Of a stretch of DNA of 64,000 nucleotides, positions 17,012 to 25,615 are shown piece by piece (positions within the stretch are counted from its first letter, which is position 1; every line of letters starts with the position of its first letter). Under the pieces are notes generated by a model. The model made no database searches and was not told the origin of the DNA. It saw only the letters and a program-made list of their open reading frames with translations. The translations under genes were made by a program, and so were the position numbers. The stretch is from a virus. Location of the stretch: positions 141,932 to 205,931 of IMG/VR virus record IMGVR_UViG_3300002835_000007; one strand, 5' to 3'.

Positions 17012-17371
17012 TTATAAATCTTTTATTGAATTAATACCTTCATTTCTTTTAAGGTTTATGGCTATTGCTGTGTCATATTCTTTGTCTTTTTTTCTATCAT
17101 TGACAACGACTCTAATTCCACCTCCTAGACCCATTATCAATTGGTCATAAAAGATACCTAACTCAGCTAATTGTTTAACGGTTATATCTCTAACACCTTC
17201 ACGTCTTCCAGTTGTTAAAATAATGTTATAACCTTTTCTATCCCATTCGGATAACTTTTCTAAAGTACCATCTAAAAGTCTAGGTGTTTTAGTAAATTGC
17301 TCTGCAATGTTTTCGGAATGCTCAATGAGTGTTCCGTCAATGTCTAAAAAAATTGTTTTTGGTCTATTCAT
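17012..17371 (-). CDS. HAD-family phosphatase (short)
   Basis: 119 residues. HAD motif I is in the stretch TIFLDIDGTLIEHSEN (DIDGT), motif II at YNIILTTGRREGVRDIT (Thr), a lysine-type region is at KQLAELGIFYDQL, and VVVNDRKKDKEYD gives the final acidic motif. It lacks a cap domain and resembles the small KdsC-like or capsule-associated HAD phosphatases. It could remove phosphate from an activated sugar intermediate made by neighbours. It sits immediately before the cupin gene in the operon. Confidence 0.7.
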   Translation of the reverse strand: MNRPKTIFLDIDGTLIEHSENIAEQFTKTPRLLDGTLEKLSEWDRKGYNIILTTGRREGVRDITVKQLAELGIFYDQLIMGLGGGIRVVVNDRKKDKEYDTAIAINLKRNEGINSIKDL

Positions 17372-17387
17372 AATTTTATTTTTTTAA

Positions 17388-18080
17388 TTATAATCTGTTT
17401 TTGTCAACATGTGAAGCATAAAATTTTTCTACTGGAAATTGCCAATCTGTTTTGTGTGGTGGTAACCCAGATTTTCCACTAGGGCTTTCGTTAAAAAGTA
17501 CATCACCAAATAAAGAGCATTGTGTTAAATCATAGCCTTGTTCTTCAAAAAAGAAACCATAACAACCTTCACAATAACCAGTTTCTGCTTTATTATTTGG
17601 TAAAAATTTATTAGCCCCCATTTCTAGCATTCTTTTCATTACTTTATTTTTACAGAAAAAAATAGGACCATAACAACCGCTACCTTCATTAAGATAATTA
17701 TACTCAGATTCTAATGTTATTCTTTCACCCCATGTATTAAAATTACCTAACACTCTGTCAAAATTCATTAAAGTTACTAAATCACGTTCTTTAAGATAAT
17801 CTAAATTAGCTTTAACTCTCATTGAATCATGCAAGAAGAAATAAAATTCTTCATTAGGGTATTTGTTGTAAGCATGCCAATAAGCACCTACCATCCAATT
17901 ATTATTATTTACGTCTTCAATTATAACATCATATTCTTTTAATATTTCAAAATATGATTTATCGTTTGAATCACTATCAACAACAACTATCTTTTCAGTT
18001 GGATGATAGGTTCTAATATCTTTAACTAATTGAATAATAAAAGGAAAATTTGGATTATATTTGCATGGTATAACAAACAT
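17388..18080 (-). CDS. glycosyltransferase-like protein (GT-A type)
   Basis: 230 residues. Starts MFVIPCKYNPNFPFIIQLVK; KIVVVDSDSNDKSYFEI is a GT2-like first crossover and YFFLHDSMRVKANLDYL (about 79-95) holds HDS in the donor-site position instead of DxD. CYGFFFEEQGYDLTQC is conspicuous late in the sequence. Overlaps the next upstream gene by one base (TAATG). Family number is not assignable. Confidence 0.55.
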   Translation of the reverse strand: MFVIPCKYNPNFPFIIQLVKDIRTYHPTEKIVVVDSDSNDKSYFEILKEYDVIIEDVNNNNWMVGAYWHAYNKYPNEEFYFFLHDSMRVKANLDYLKERDLVTLMNFDRVLGNFNTWGERITLESEYNYLNEGSGCYGPIFFCKNKVMKRMLEMGANKFLPNNKAETGYCEGCYGFFFEEQGYDLTQCSLFGDVLFNESPSGKSGLPPHKTDWQFPVEKFYASHVDKNRL

Positions 18081-18736
18081 TATAAATAATTTTTTTCTTC
18101 ATATCTATGTAAATGTCTTTCATAGACGTTTATGTTTGAGTTGTGTGCTGATTTGTTCTCACCGTCAACCATCATTAACCAAAATTCAGCATTATGTCTA
18201 ATTGTTAAAATTGCTTTAGCATCTGCTTTTGAAATTTCATCAATTAATGGTAGTTTTTTAATATGGTTTGAGTTAGCCCACCAGAAATTACCAGAATAAT
18301 GTTTTGTTGGTTCTGTAACTAAATCAACACCATATGTGTCATAATTTTCTAATTCTTTTACCGCTTGTTCATGCTGCTCAACATTAAAGTATAACATGTA
18401 CTTACGCCAATCAATTATACATTCATTATTAGGCCATGTAACACCTTTTGTATGAACATATAAAATTTTATCATTAGTTATTGTGTTTTTACAATGTGTT
18501 TCTATTTGTTTCAACGTATAGAACTCACCAATATTAATATCCGATATTTGGTTAATTTTTAGATTCCAATTTGTTGGGATGTTTAATTCACCATTACCTA
18601 CAACACATACATTTATAGAATCTGCTGTGTTAATTAAATTTGTTTTTGTTAATGACTCAAATATTTCATTGACAACTTCTTGGTAGTTACCAATAGTTGC
18701 AACATGAACAAATACTATTATCTTATCCTTTAACAT
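18080..18736 (-). CDS. glycosyltransferase-like protein
   Basis: 218 residues if started at MLKDKIIVFVHVATIGNY. A longer start would add 19 residues that lie inside the methyltransferase gene and look non-native (KKTLLAKQFIKKEF), so it was rejected; the chosen start still overlaps that gene by 14 bases. KILYVHTKGVTWPNNECIID and KHYSGNFWWANSNHIKKLP are a signature of a poorly described glycosyltransferase-like group often seen in surface-glycan loci. No DxD is evident. Role in the glycan block is inferred. Confidence 0.55.
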   Translation of the reverse strand: MLKDKIIVFVHVATIGNYQEVVNEIFESLTKTNLINTADSINVCVVGNGELNIPTNWNLKINQISDINIGEFYTLKQIETHCKNTITNDKILYVHTKGVTWPNNECIIDWRKYMLYFNVEQHEQAVKELENYDTYGVDLVTEPTKHYSGNFWWANSNHIKKLPLIDEISKADAKAILTIRHNAEFWLMMVDGENKSAHNSNINVYERHLHRYEEKNYL

Positions 18737-19367
18737 AACGATATACAGAAATTCCTTTTTTATAAATTGTTTCGCTAATAAAGTCTTTTTCATGTTTTAA
18801 TTCAGTAATTAACCCATTTTTTAATTTTCTATCAAATTCATCTGAACCAACATTAACAACTGTGTCATGGTAAATTACATAAGCGTTATCATCTAAAAAA
18901 GGTAATACTAATTCAGTATCTAATTTAATCCCATGTTCTGTATGGTCACCATCAATAAAAACCATTTGGAATTTAATATTTAAGCTTTCTAACCACTTTC
19001 TTGCTTCTTCTGAATGACTATCACCAAAAAAACTTTTTAATTCACCAGAGTTCTTTAAATGATTAAAATTATTATCTCTAGCGTTAGGGTTGCCATCATA
19101 ACTAATCGATGGATGTACATTTAAATCCATTACATAAACATCTTTAATTTTTAAAAAGTCAGTAAAGATTCTAGTGTTCCCACCAGCAGCAACACCTATT
19201 TCTAGGAAATTATTAATTTCAGAGTTTTGATAAGTGTTTAAAAACTCTGTTATTTCTTCTGGACATTGTTGTAATTCATAACCTCCTTTGAAGTTCCCTC
19301 CAAATACTTCTACGCTGTCTGAACCAGCGTTTAATACGAAATCTAATATTTCTTCTTTTGTTCTCAT
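18723..19367 (-). CDS. class I SAM-dependent methyltransferase
   Basis: 214 residues. SAM-binding motif I is FLEIGVAAGGNT (about 53-64), motif II area VYVMDLNVHPSISYDG, then MVFIDGDHTEHGIKLD (about 136-151) and YVIYHDTVVN, the Methyltransf_24-type arrangement with an IDGDH motif. Such enzymes in glycan loci often O-methylate sugars or are cephalosporin-hydroxylase-like methylators. Next to a cupin and a second methyltransferase, so a small modification cassette is plausible. Confidence 0.8.
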   Translation of the reverse strand: MRTKEEILDFVLNAGSDSVEVFGGNFKGGYELQQCPEEITEFLNTYQNSEINNFLEIGVAAGGNTRIFTDFLKIKDVYVMDLNVHPSISYDGNPNARDNNFNHLKNSGELKSFFGDSHSEEARKWLESLNIKFQMVFIDGDHTEHGIKLDTELVLPFLDDNAYVIYHDTVVNVGSDEFDRKLKNGLITELKHEKDFISETIYKKGISVYRYVKG

Positions 19368-19370
19368 ATT

Positions 19371-19691
19371 TTAATTTATATATTTATCATTATTTGCTGA
19401 TGGAGTTTTAACAACAACTGTAACAACATCAGTTATACATTTGAAATCGGTGGATTCATTTGGTTGAATGGTTATAATATCATCTTTTACATATTTTACT
19501 CCATTCATTTCAACTTCACCTTCAACAATTACAGTGATTTCAGTTGCTATTTTATGGTGGTGTTTTTCTTCATAATCACCAGTTTTGTATCTTTTAACAG
19601 CAACTTCAAAATCTTCAGTTGTGTTTAATGTTGGTTCAAAATTACCAACAAACCAACCTTTAAAAAATTCGTTTAAATTTGTTATTGTCAT
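19371..19691 (-). CDS. small cupin protein
   Basis: 106 residues, cupin_2 type: DFEVAVKRYKTGDYEEKHHH then EITVIVEGEVEMNGVKYVKD and IITIQPNESTDFKC. The EEKHHH cluster supplies metal-binding histidines. It lies between the two methyltransferase genes, 1-3 bases from each. Possibly an isomerase, epimerase or metal-dependent modifier of a sugar; other cupin activities cannot be excluded. Confidence 0.7.
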   Translation of the reverse strand: MTITNLNEFFKGWFVGNFEPTLNTTEDFEVAVKRYKTGDYEEKHHHKIATEITVIVEGEVEMNGVKYVKDDIITIQPNESTDFKCITDVVTVVVKTPSANNDKYIN

Positions 19692-19692
19692 T

Positions 19693-20400
19693 TTAATAAG
19701 TTAATAAAACACCAGTATCTTGAACCATGGTTCTGTTAGCATCGTTCCATTCTTCAAAATCCCATTTGTTTGTTGTCATATCATCATAAAAACGTCTAAC
19801 TTCTTTTAATCTAATATCCCAAATATTATCAATAACAATTAACGTTTCTTTATGTGAAAACTTTAATGCATGTTCCCAGTCTTTTTTAGCACCTTCATAT
19901 GAATGGTCGCCATCAATAAAGATTAAATCGTAACCACCTTCTGGTGCTATACTTTCTAAGATATTATGGTTCATTTCAAACAATTCTTCGTTGGTGTGGT
20001 TTAAAAAATCTTTAAAAACAATACCTTCATCTGTCAATTTCCATTCGTCATAATCAGTCTTATATGGATACCAGTACATTGGTTTGATTCGGCTAGGTAA
20101 ATGTGTAGTTACACCCATACCATCATATCCACCTTTTTTGATATCAAAAGTATGTATTATACCTTCATTTGGGGTTAAATACGTATCCATACCGTTAGAC
20201 ATCGATATAGTACTATCGTAATGGTATGAACCAATTTCTAATATGCTATTAGGTTTTACCATTCTTACTAATGTGTTTAAACATGCTCTACAATGTGTTG
20301 CACATCCAGCATATTTTGTACCTTGAAGGATACCATTTTCTGGTCCTTTATCAATGTAGTAATCTTTAAAATTTTCTTTAATAAATTCTATTTTATTCAT
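19693..20400 (-). CDS. SAM-dependent methyltransferase, IDGDH type
   Basis: 235 residues if begun at MNKIEFIKENFKDYYIDKG; a start 14 codons earlier would overlap the upstream gene by 28 bases. SILEIGSYHYDSTISMSNG is the SAM motif region and YDLIFIDGDHSYEGAKKDWE (about 174-193) gives the second; TLIVIDNIWDIRLKE follows. The stretch CATHCRACLNTLVRM near residue 33 has three cysteines and might bind a metal. Same operon as the first methyltransferase and cupin. Likely a sugar O-methyltransferase. Confidence 0.7.
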   Translation of the reverse strand: MNKIEFIKENFKDYYIDKGPENGILQGTKYAGCATHCRACLNTLVRMVKPNSILEIGSYHYDSTISMSNGMDTYLTPNEGIIHTFDIKKGGYDGMGVTTHLPSRIKPMYWYPYKTDYDEWKLTDEGIVFKDFLNHTNEELFEMNHNILESIAPEGGYDLIFIDGDHSYEGAKKDWEHALKFSHKETLIVIDNIWDIRLKEVRRFYDDMTTNKWDFEEWNDANRTMVQDTGVLLTY

Positions 20401-20414
20401 GTTTTTATTTTTAT

Positions 20415-21302
20415 TTAGTCCCAATGAAATGTACCGATACAAACATTTGAGTTAGTTATTATATTATTTTTAATTTCTTCACTTGTCCAATGTAATCTAA
20501 TTATTTTTTCATTTAATTCATGTAAAATATTAATATAGTTTAAAACATTGTCAGAATTTATGGTTGTTATTATGTATTCATAATTGTGGTTTTCTTTATC
20601 AAGTAACTCGCTAAATTTAATTTCTTTATCAATCAAAGTATCAATATTTACAAATTCTTTTAAATTATTAATTAACAAAAAAGTACAATATAATTGATAC
20701 TCAAAAAATATTTTATTATTTAGAAATAATGTTATATTTTTTGAATACTTTTGTTTTAAAAAAGTTATTAAACTTTCAACATGATTACGTTCAAAAAACC
20801 AATAACTTTTTAAAAAGAACCATTTATTGTTTTCAGTTAAATCAAAAATATCGTTGCATGTTGATGTAACATTTCGTTGTAAATCATAATGTATTTTATC
20901 AGAATATATTATTGGTTTATTTTTTAAATCATTAAAAATGTCTTCAAAATAAAATTCTTTTAAACATAAGTTTTCGCTATCAAACACTATATAGTCAGTG
21001 TCAACACATGTGTATGCAAATAATTTTTTAATTGACTGTAATGGGTATTTTGTATTGAAGAAACTTTGGTCGTCATTGTAGTACTCACCATCAACATTAA
21101 ACATTAATTCTTTTAGAGTTACTATTCTAACATTTAAATGTCTGTATTGATTAACCAACCCACTAAATAAATCTAGTTCATTAGAAGCAACAATAAAATT
21201 AATGGTAACTTTATTTTTATCTAAACAAAATTCATTAAACGAATTTAAAAAATTAACATTGTAATTATAATGTTTATTATATGTTGGAATTACTATATTC
21301 AT
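20415..21302 (-). CDS. putative glycosyltransferase (GT-A type)
   Basis: 295 residues. NIVIPTYNKHYNYNVNFLNS is a typical start for GT2/DUF6492-type enzymes. TDYIVFDSENLCLKEFYFED (about 103-122) has DSE in the DxD position. Gene sits between a methyltransferase and the HAD-nucleotidyltransferase fusion. No closer family can be named; the final stretch contains HELNEKIIRLHWTSEEI. Note the product is very rich in Asn, Phe and Tyr. Confidence 0.5.
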   Translation of the reverse strand: MNIVIPTYNKHYNYNVNFLNSFNEFCLDKNKVTINFIVASNELDLFSGLVNQYRHLNVRIVTLKELMFNVDGEYYNDDQSFFNTKYPLQSIKKLFAYTCVDTDYIVFDSENLCLKEFYFEDIFNDLKNKPIIYSDKIHYDLQRNVTSTCNDIFDLTENNKWFFLKSYWFFERNHVESLITFLKQKYSKNITLFLNNKIFFEYQLYCTFLLINNLKEFVNIDTLIDKEIKFSELLDKENHNYEYIITTINSDNVLNYINILHELNEKIIRLHWTSEEIKNNIITNSNVCIGTFHWD

Positions 21303-21303
21303 G

Positions 21304-22677
21304 TTAAGATGTAAAGTTTTCTAAATAAGTTTTTAAATCTTCTGGAGTTCCTAAACCCCACATTTTATTAATATTATATGGTTTAAATTTAAACCCATCT
21401 AAAATTGCTTCATTGTAAACTGGTGCAACATAAAATTCATTATTAACTCTAACATTTTTTTCAATCATTTGTTCAGCGTATTTAACATAATCTGAACCTT
21501 TATTCCAATAATAAATCCCAACCGTTGCAATGTCGCTTATAGGTTTCTTTTCGGCAATCTCAGTGATGAAACCATTTTCATCTAATTTAGCAAAAGACCA
21601 TTTAGGGTGTGTCGCTTTAAACGTTAACATACCACCATCTAAGTTGTCATTTGTCATTGAATAATAAAAGCTATTGCTATCCCATTCAACAAATTGGTCA
21701 GAATTAGCGATTAATAAATGTTTATCGTTATTAATAAATTCTTTAGCTAATAACGTTGTGCATGCAGCACCTTCAGTTACACCATCAACTTGTACTATTT
21801 CACAATTAGGTGTAATCAAATTTAACAAATATTTTAAGTTGTATTTTTCGTAATGTTCTTTTTGAACAATATAAATAAAATTAGCTTTAATATTAAGGTT
21901 TTCCACAACTACTTGAATCATTGGTTTGTGGTCAACTTCAATCAATGGTTTAGGGAATGTATAACCAGCAGAACTAAATCTAGAACCAGCACCAGCCATA
22001 GGTATTAAGATGTTGAAATCATCAGACTCCCATTTATTATTGATTTTAGAGACTTCTGTAACGTTTTTAACCAAATTTGATATCTTACTATATGTGACAT
22101 CATTTGGTGTTTCTACAGCACATAAAAAGGCCCCAGAATCAATTGCTGCTTGTCTTCCATGGAAACTATCTTCAACAACTATTGTTTCATTTGGTTTAAC
22201 ACCAGCGTGAACCATAGCTTTTAAATAAATCTCTGGGTGTGGTTTTGAAGTTTTAACATCTTCATTACCAAAATAATGGTCTACATATTCAATAAGACCA
22301 GTTTTATATAACATCAATTTAATTGATTCTCGTATTGAATTTGAAGCAACGTATACTTTGTACCCATCTGTTTTAAGTTTTCTTAAAACATTTTTTAATT
22401 CCATTGATTCAGTCAACGTTTCTTTAATCACGTCAGATGTCATTTTTTGTTTCATTTCCCAAACATACTTATGTTGAGATTCTGGTAGACCTTTTTCCTT
22501 TGTTAATAAATCTAACTTAACGTTAGTTGGTAGTCCATCGTATTTATTCAAATGTTCATCTCTAGTGATGATAAATTTTTTGTCAACTAATTCAATAGCT
22601 TTATTTAAAGATTCATAGTGTATTTCTTTTGCGTCAACTAAAACACCATCTAAATCAAATATAATTAATTTAACCAT
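21304..22677 (-). CDS. HAD hydrolase-nucleotidyltransferase fusion
   Basis: 457 residues. Part one (1-215) is a beta-phosphoglucomutase-like HAD: IIFDLDGVLVD (5-15), YVASNSIRESIKLML with the serine motif, TSKPHP with K145 and VVEDSFHGRQAA with E169-D170. Part two (about 222-457) is a sugar-1-phosphate nucleotidyltransferase: FNILIPMAGAGSRFSSAGYT (221-240), PKPLIEV (242-248), then LLIANSDQFVEWDS and ATVGIYYWNKGSDYV. The fusion would let one protein process a phosphosugar and activate it. Its stop and the next start overlap by 13 bases. Confidence 0.75.
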   Translation of the reverse strand: MVKLIIFDLDGVLVDAKEIHYESLNKAIELVDKKFIITRDEHLNKYDGLPTNVKLDLLTKEKGLPESQHKYVWEMKQKMTSDVIKETLTESMELKNVLRKLKTDGYKVYVASNSIRESIKLMLYKTGLIEYVDHYFGNEDVKTSKPHPEIYLKAMVHAGVKPNETIVVEDSFHGRQAAIDSGAFLCAVETPNDVTYSKISNLVKNVTEVSKINNKWESDDFNILIPMAGAGSRFSSAGYTFPKPLIEVDHKPMIQVVVENLNIKANFIYIVQKEHYEKYNLKYLLNLITPNCEIVQVDGVTEGAACTTLLAKEFINNDKHLLIANSDQFVEWDSNSFYYSMTNDNLDGGMLTFKATHPKWSFAKLDENGFITEIAEKKPISDIATVGIYYWNKGSDYVKYAEQMIEKNVRVNNEFYVAPVYNEAILDGFKFKPYNINKMWGLGTPEDLKTYLENFTS

Positions 22678-23360
22678 AATTTTTTATCATTTAATATTTC
22701 TATTTTATCATTGCTAGTTTCGTCAAAAACTTTGTCCTTGCTTGGTTTGATTATTTGAACGCTAGAATTTGGATTCATGTTAAAGTCATATTTAAGTCTT
22801 ACTTGTTTTGACCATAAAACATCTTCACCTTGTCCCCATATTAAATTTTCATCTAATGGGTATTCTAACATAACTTCTTTTTTAGCAATCCAATAAGCAC
22901 CAGAAATATACATATATTTTGATAAATGTGTAATATCATAAGGTATTAAACATTCTCGTTGAATAAAATTATCCATTTTATTATCATTATGTGGCCAAAT
23001 ACACCAATCTCTGAACCTTTCACCATTTAAGTTAATGATTCTATCCATTCTAATTTTGAAGTCATTGCCAGCGATTAATTGACCTTCATACCAACCTTCA
23101 TTTAATCTAATGTAATCGTGAAAATATACAACATTTTCATATTTAGCCTCACGTGTGATTAGATTTTTTTTTGCTGTTATCCACATTGGTTTTATGTTTT
23201 CATTAAAAACAATAACCCTTGTATTTTTTCTATTGATTGTTGAGTGACCTATGATGATTATTTCATAGTTAGGTATGTTTTCTTTTTCTATTGAATTGAT
23301 AATGTCATTTAACATACCATCATTATCTCCGCCAGTTACTATACCAAAAGTAAAATCCAT
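22665..23360 (-). CDS. glycosyltransferase family 2-like
   Basis: 231 residues. The N-terminus FTFGIVTGGDNDGMLNDII and IPNYEIIIIGHSTINRKNTR are GT2-like, while NVVYFHDYIRLNEGWYEGQL (about 76-95) holds HDY instead of DxD. YISGAYWIAKKEVMLEYPLD is the acceptor-side block and LIWGQGEDVLWSKQVRLKYD follows the EDVLW pattern of GT2/GT7-like enzymes. Overlaps the fusion gene by 13 bases. Confidence 0.65.
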   Translation of the reverse strand: MDFTFGIVTGGDNDGMLNDIINSIEKENIPNYEIIIIGHSTINRKNTRVIVFNENIKPMWITAKKNLITREAKYENVVYFHDYIRLNEGWYEGQLIAGNDFKIRMDRIINLNGERFRDWCIWPHNDNKMDNFIQRECLIPYDITHLSKYMYISGAYWIAKKEVMLEYPLDENLIWGQGEDVLWSKQVRLKYDFNMNPNSSVQIIKPSKDKVFDETSNDKIEILNDKKLWLN

Positions 23361-24187
23361 TATTTAAAAATTTTAGTGTTCTTATATATCCAATCTTCTG
23401 CAATTAAAAATTCTTTTGCTTTTTCAAAGTTTTCTGTAATTGCTGGAAGCATATTGTTGTATTGTTCTAAAGATAATAAATTTAATTTTGAAAGTAAATC
23501 TTCTACATCATTAAAAATAATCATCCCATCTAAATTAAAAAAATCACCTATAGATGGACAACCCCAATAAATTGGGACGGTGCCAGTAACAAAACTATCC
23601 ATTAATTTTTCGGTAAAATAGTAATCTGAACGACTATTTTCAATTATCAAAGAAAACGCATAATCTTTTAATGATTCTAACTTATAATCAATTGGGTTAT
23701 AACCTCTACCATACGCATCTAATCCAATATTATTTGCTCTTAAAACATCTATCGATGCATGTCTTAATCTATGACCTTCAGTTTGTCGTTTGTCTGATGC
23801 AATTATTGATAGTAATTTTGTTTTATCATAAATGCTTTGGTCTTCTTCTTTTATCCAGCAGCCACAATGTGGGTAAAACAATGCGTTTGAACAGCTATCT
23901 AATAAGTTTTTGTCATAGGTCAACACATTTTTAAAGTGACCATGATTAGAACTAACCCATTCATAAATCGCTGGGTTTATCGCTCTAGGTTCCATTAACA
24001 TACCTATTTTGTTATTGTTAACTATATTGACACTATTGTTTAAAGAGTTATCTGTAATAAACAAAATTTCTTCTTGACTGATGTTTCTACTTCTATCCCA
24101 ATTAATAAATTTAGAAATTTGATAATCGGTTGTGTATTTTGCGTGTGCAAAATTTATATCTATTATTTTTACGTTATTTAAACACAT
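23360..24187 (-). CDS. GT10-like fucosyltransferase
   Basis: 275 residues from the ATG at MCLNNVKIIDINFAHAKY. An upstream in-frame ATG (8 codons earlier) would overlap the upstream gene by 38 bases; the chosen one overlaps by 14. The C-terminal half carries the GT10 signature around DYYFTEKLMDSFVTGTVPIY, then WGCPSIGDFFNLDGMIIF, as alpha-1,3-fucosyltransferases have (family D-Y-V-T-E-K-F-x-x-A-x-x-x-G-x-V-P). These enzymes use GDP-fucose. No GDP-fucose synthesis gene is visible here, so the donor would come from the host or from elsewhere in the genome. Confidence 0.7.
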   Translation of the reverse strand: MCLNNVKIIDINFAHAKYTTDYQISKFINWDRSRNISQEEILFITDNSLNNSVNIVNNNKIGMLMEPRAINPAIYEWVSSNHGHFKNVLTYDKNLLDSCSNALFYPHCGCWIKEEDQSIYDKTKLLSIIASDKRQTEGHRLRHASIDVLRANNIGLDAYGRGYNPIDYKLESLKDYAFSLIIENSRSDYYFTEKLMDSFVTGTVPIYWGCPSIGDFFNLDGMIIFNDVEDLLSKLNLLSLEQYNNMLPAITENFEKAKEFLIAEDWIYKNTKIFK

Positions 24188-24995
24188 ATTTAAGTTCTTT
24201 ATGTGGGCCATTTATATCTGAAAACTCCATAGATATTAAATCAATTTCATCACCAGATAAAAATTTATCGTTTAATTCTTTTTCGCTTATACCAAATTGC
24301 AACCCGTGTCTATTATTGAATGTATCATTAACTAGATTAGCTGGTATACTAACTAACTTAGATTCAGTAAATGATTTAACAGTTTTTGGGATGGAATCAG
24401 TCACAACAAATCTTTGTAAAAAAGCTTCTAATGTGTTTGGGTTTCTAAAATCAATCTCAATCAACAAATCTTTTATAAAAGTTGTGTTAAAAATATGACC
24501 ATCTGTTGATAATGGATATTTAAAATCACCATTTTGCTGCTTAGTGTAATCAAATGTCATGTATTCACCATCAACTTCGTGTTCACCTAATTCATAATGC
24601 AAATCAGCTGGGTGTGAATAATTACAATTTTTACCTAATCGTAATGAAAAAATAACAAAATCTTCAACAACTGGTTTTATTATATCTATTTTTCTAGCTA
24701 AAATTTGGTTATAAACAACTGCGTCATCAACCATGAAAGTTGTTGCTTCGATTTCATCATCAATAAGTTTAAATAAATCTTTTCTAAAATTATTTTCATT
24801 AAAGAAATATATACTAGGATATTTTTCAAATAATTTTTGATACCCATATAAGTAATCTTCATTATCTGTTTTATACAAAACACTAATTTTGTCAAATAAA
24901 AGTGGAGCATTTGTTTTTAATGAATCTAACAAAAGATTCAATTGACATGCTCTATTTTTAGAAAAAATTATTAATTGATTTTTATAGTTTTTCAT
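24174..24995 (-). CDS. glycosyltransferase-like protein (GT-A type)
   Basis: 273 residues. NQLIIFSKNRACQLNLLLDS is a strong GT2-like start, and TTFMVDDAVVYNQILARK (about 85-102) holds the VDD acidic motif. Nearby NYSHPADLHYELGEHE may help catalysis. It is coupled to the GT25 gene by ATGA. The acceptor is unknown. Confidence 0.65.
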   Translation of the reverse strand: MKNYKNQLIIFSKNRACQLNLLLDSLKTNAPLLFDKISVLYKTDNEDYLYGYQKLFEKYPSIYFFNENNFRKDLFKLIDDEIEATTFMVDDAVVYNQILARKIDIIKPVVEDFVIFSLRLGKNCNYSHPADLHYELGEHEVDGEYMTFDYTKQQNGDFKYPLSTDGHIFNTTFIKDLLIEIDFRNPNTLEAFLQRFVVTDSIPKTVKSFTESKLVSIPANLVNDTFNNRHGLQFGISEKELNDKFLSGDEIDLISMEFSDINGPHKELKYVFK

Positions 24996-25615
24996 TCGTT
25001 AAAAAAATTTGAATAATCTACGTTACGATTTTGTATATCACTAAACCCAGCTGTTTGTTTAGCCATGTTAGGATAAAAACCGTATGCGTTAAATCTGTTA
25101 TGTAATTCAGCATAATATGCGTCAACTTGTTTTTTTCTTTTAGTTAACACAGACTCTATAATTTCAAACATGCTGCTGTTAATTGCAACACATTGTAATG
25201 CAACAGTAAAGTTTAACTTGATAACTTTATCATTAATTAGATGTGGTGGTTGGCCATAGACATGGTTGCCTCCAAAATAAATGAAATCCCAATCAGATGG
25301 CACATTATTAATATATTCATCTAATTTTAAAATTTCATCCGTAAAATAAACATCATCTTCTAAAATAAGCACATTTTTAACGTTCTCTTCTTTACATTTT
25401 TTTATTATCTGAAGATGTGATTCTAATACACCTAATTCACCAGCTAATAAAGGTATTTCATTAGACATGATAGTTGTTCCATCAATAGCTGAAAAGCGTT
25501 CAACCTCTTCAATACCATATTTTTCTAATTCTTTTTTAAAAGAATCAAATCTATCTGGTCTTCTATCTAAATTAATCACATATACCTTATCAAAATATTT
25601 CTTAAAATCTATCAT
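24992..25615 (-). CDS. GT25-family glycosyltransferase
   Basis: 207 residues with the clear Glyco_transf_25 pattern: FDKVYVINLDRRPDRFDSFK (8-27), then RFSAIDGTTI, LGVLESHLQIIKKCKEENVK and NVLILEDDVYF with the EDD donor motif. GT25 enzymes transfer galactose or related sugars to LPS or, in eukaryotes, to collagen lysines. The family call is reliable; donor and acceptor are not. ATGA couplings link it both to the 318-aa gene upstream and to the next gene downstream. Confidence 0.85.
   Translation of the reverse strand: MIDFKKYFDKVYVINLDRRPDRFDSFKKELEKYGIEEVERFSAIDGTTIMSNEIPLLAGELGVLESHLQIIKKCKEENVKNVLILEDDVYFTDEILKLDEYINNVPSDWDFIYFGGNHVYGQPPHLINDKVIKLNFTVALQCVAINSSMFEIIESVLTKRKKQVDAYYAELHNRFNAYGFYPNMAKQTAGFSDIQNRNVDYSNFFNE

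Noticed and set aside
24698-24910. Second minus-strand frame inside the glycosyltransferase at 24174-24995
   Set aside because: Overlaps fully with the GT reading frame, has Leu/Lys/Ile-rich nonsense composition and no start context.
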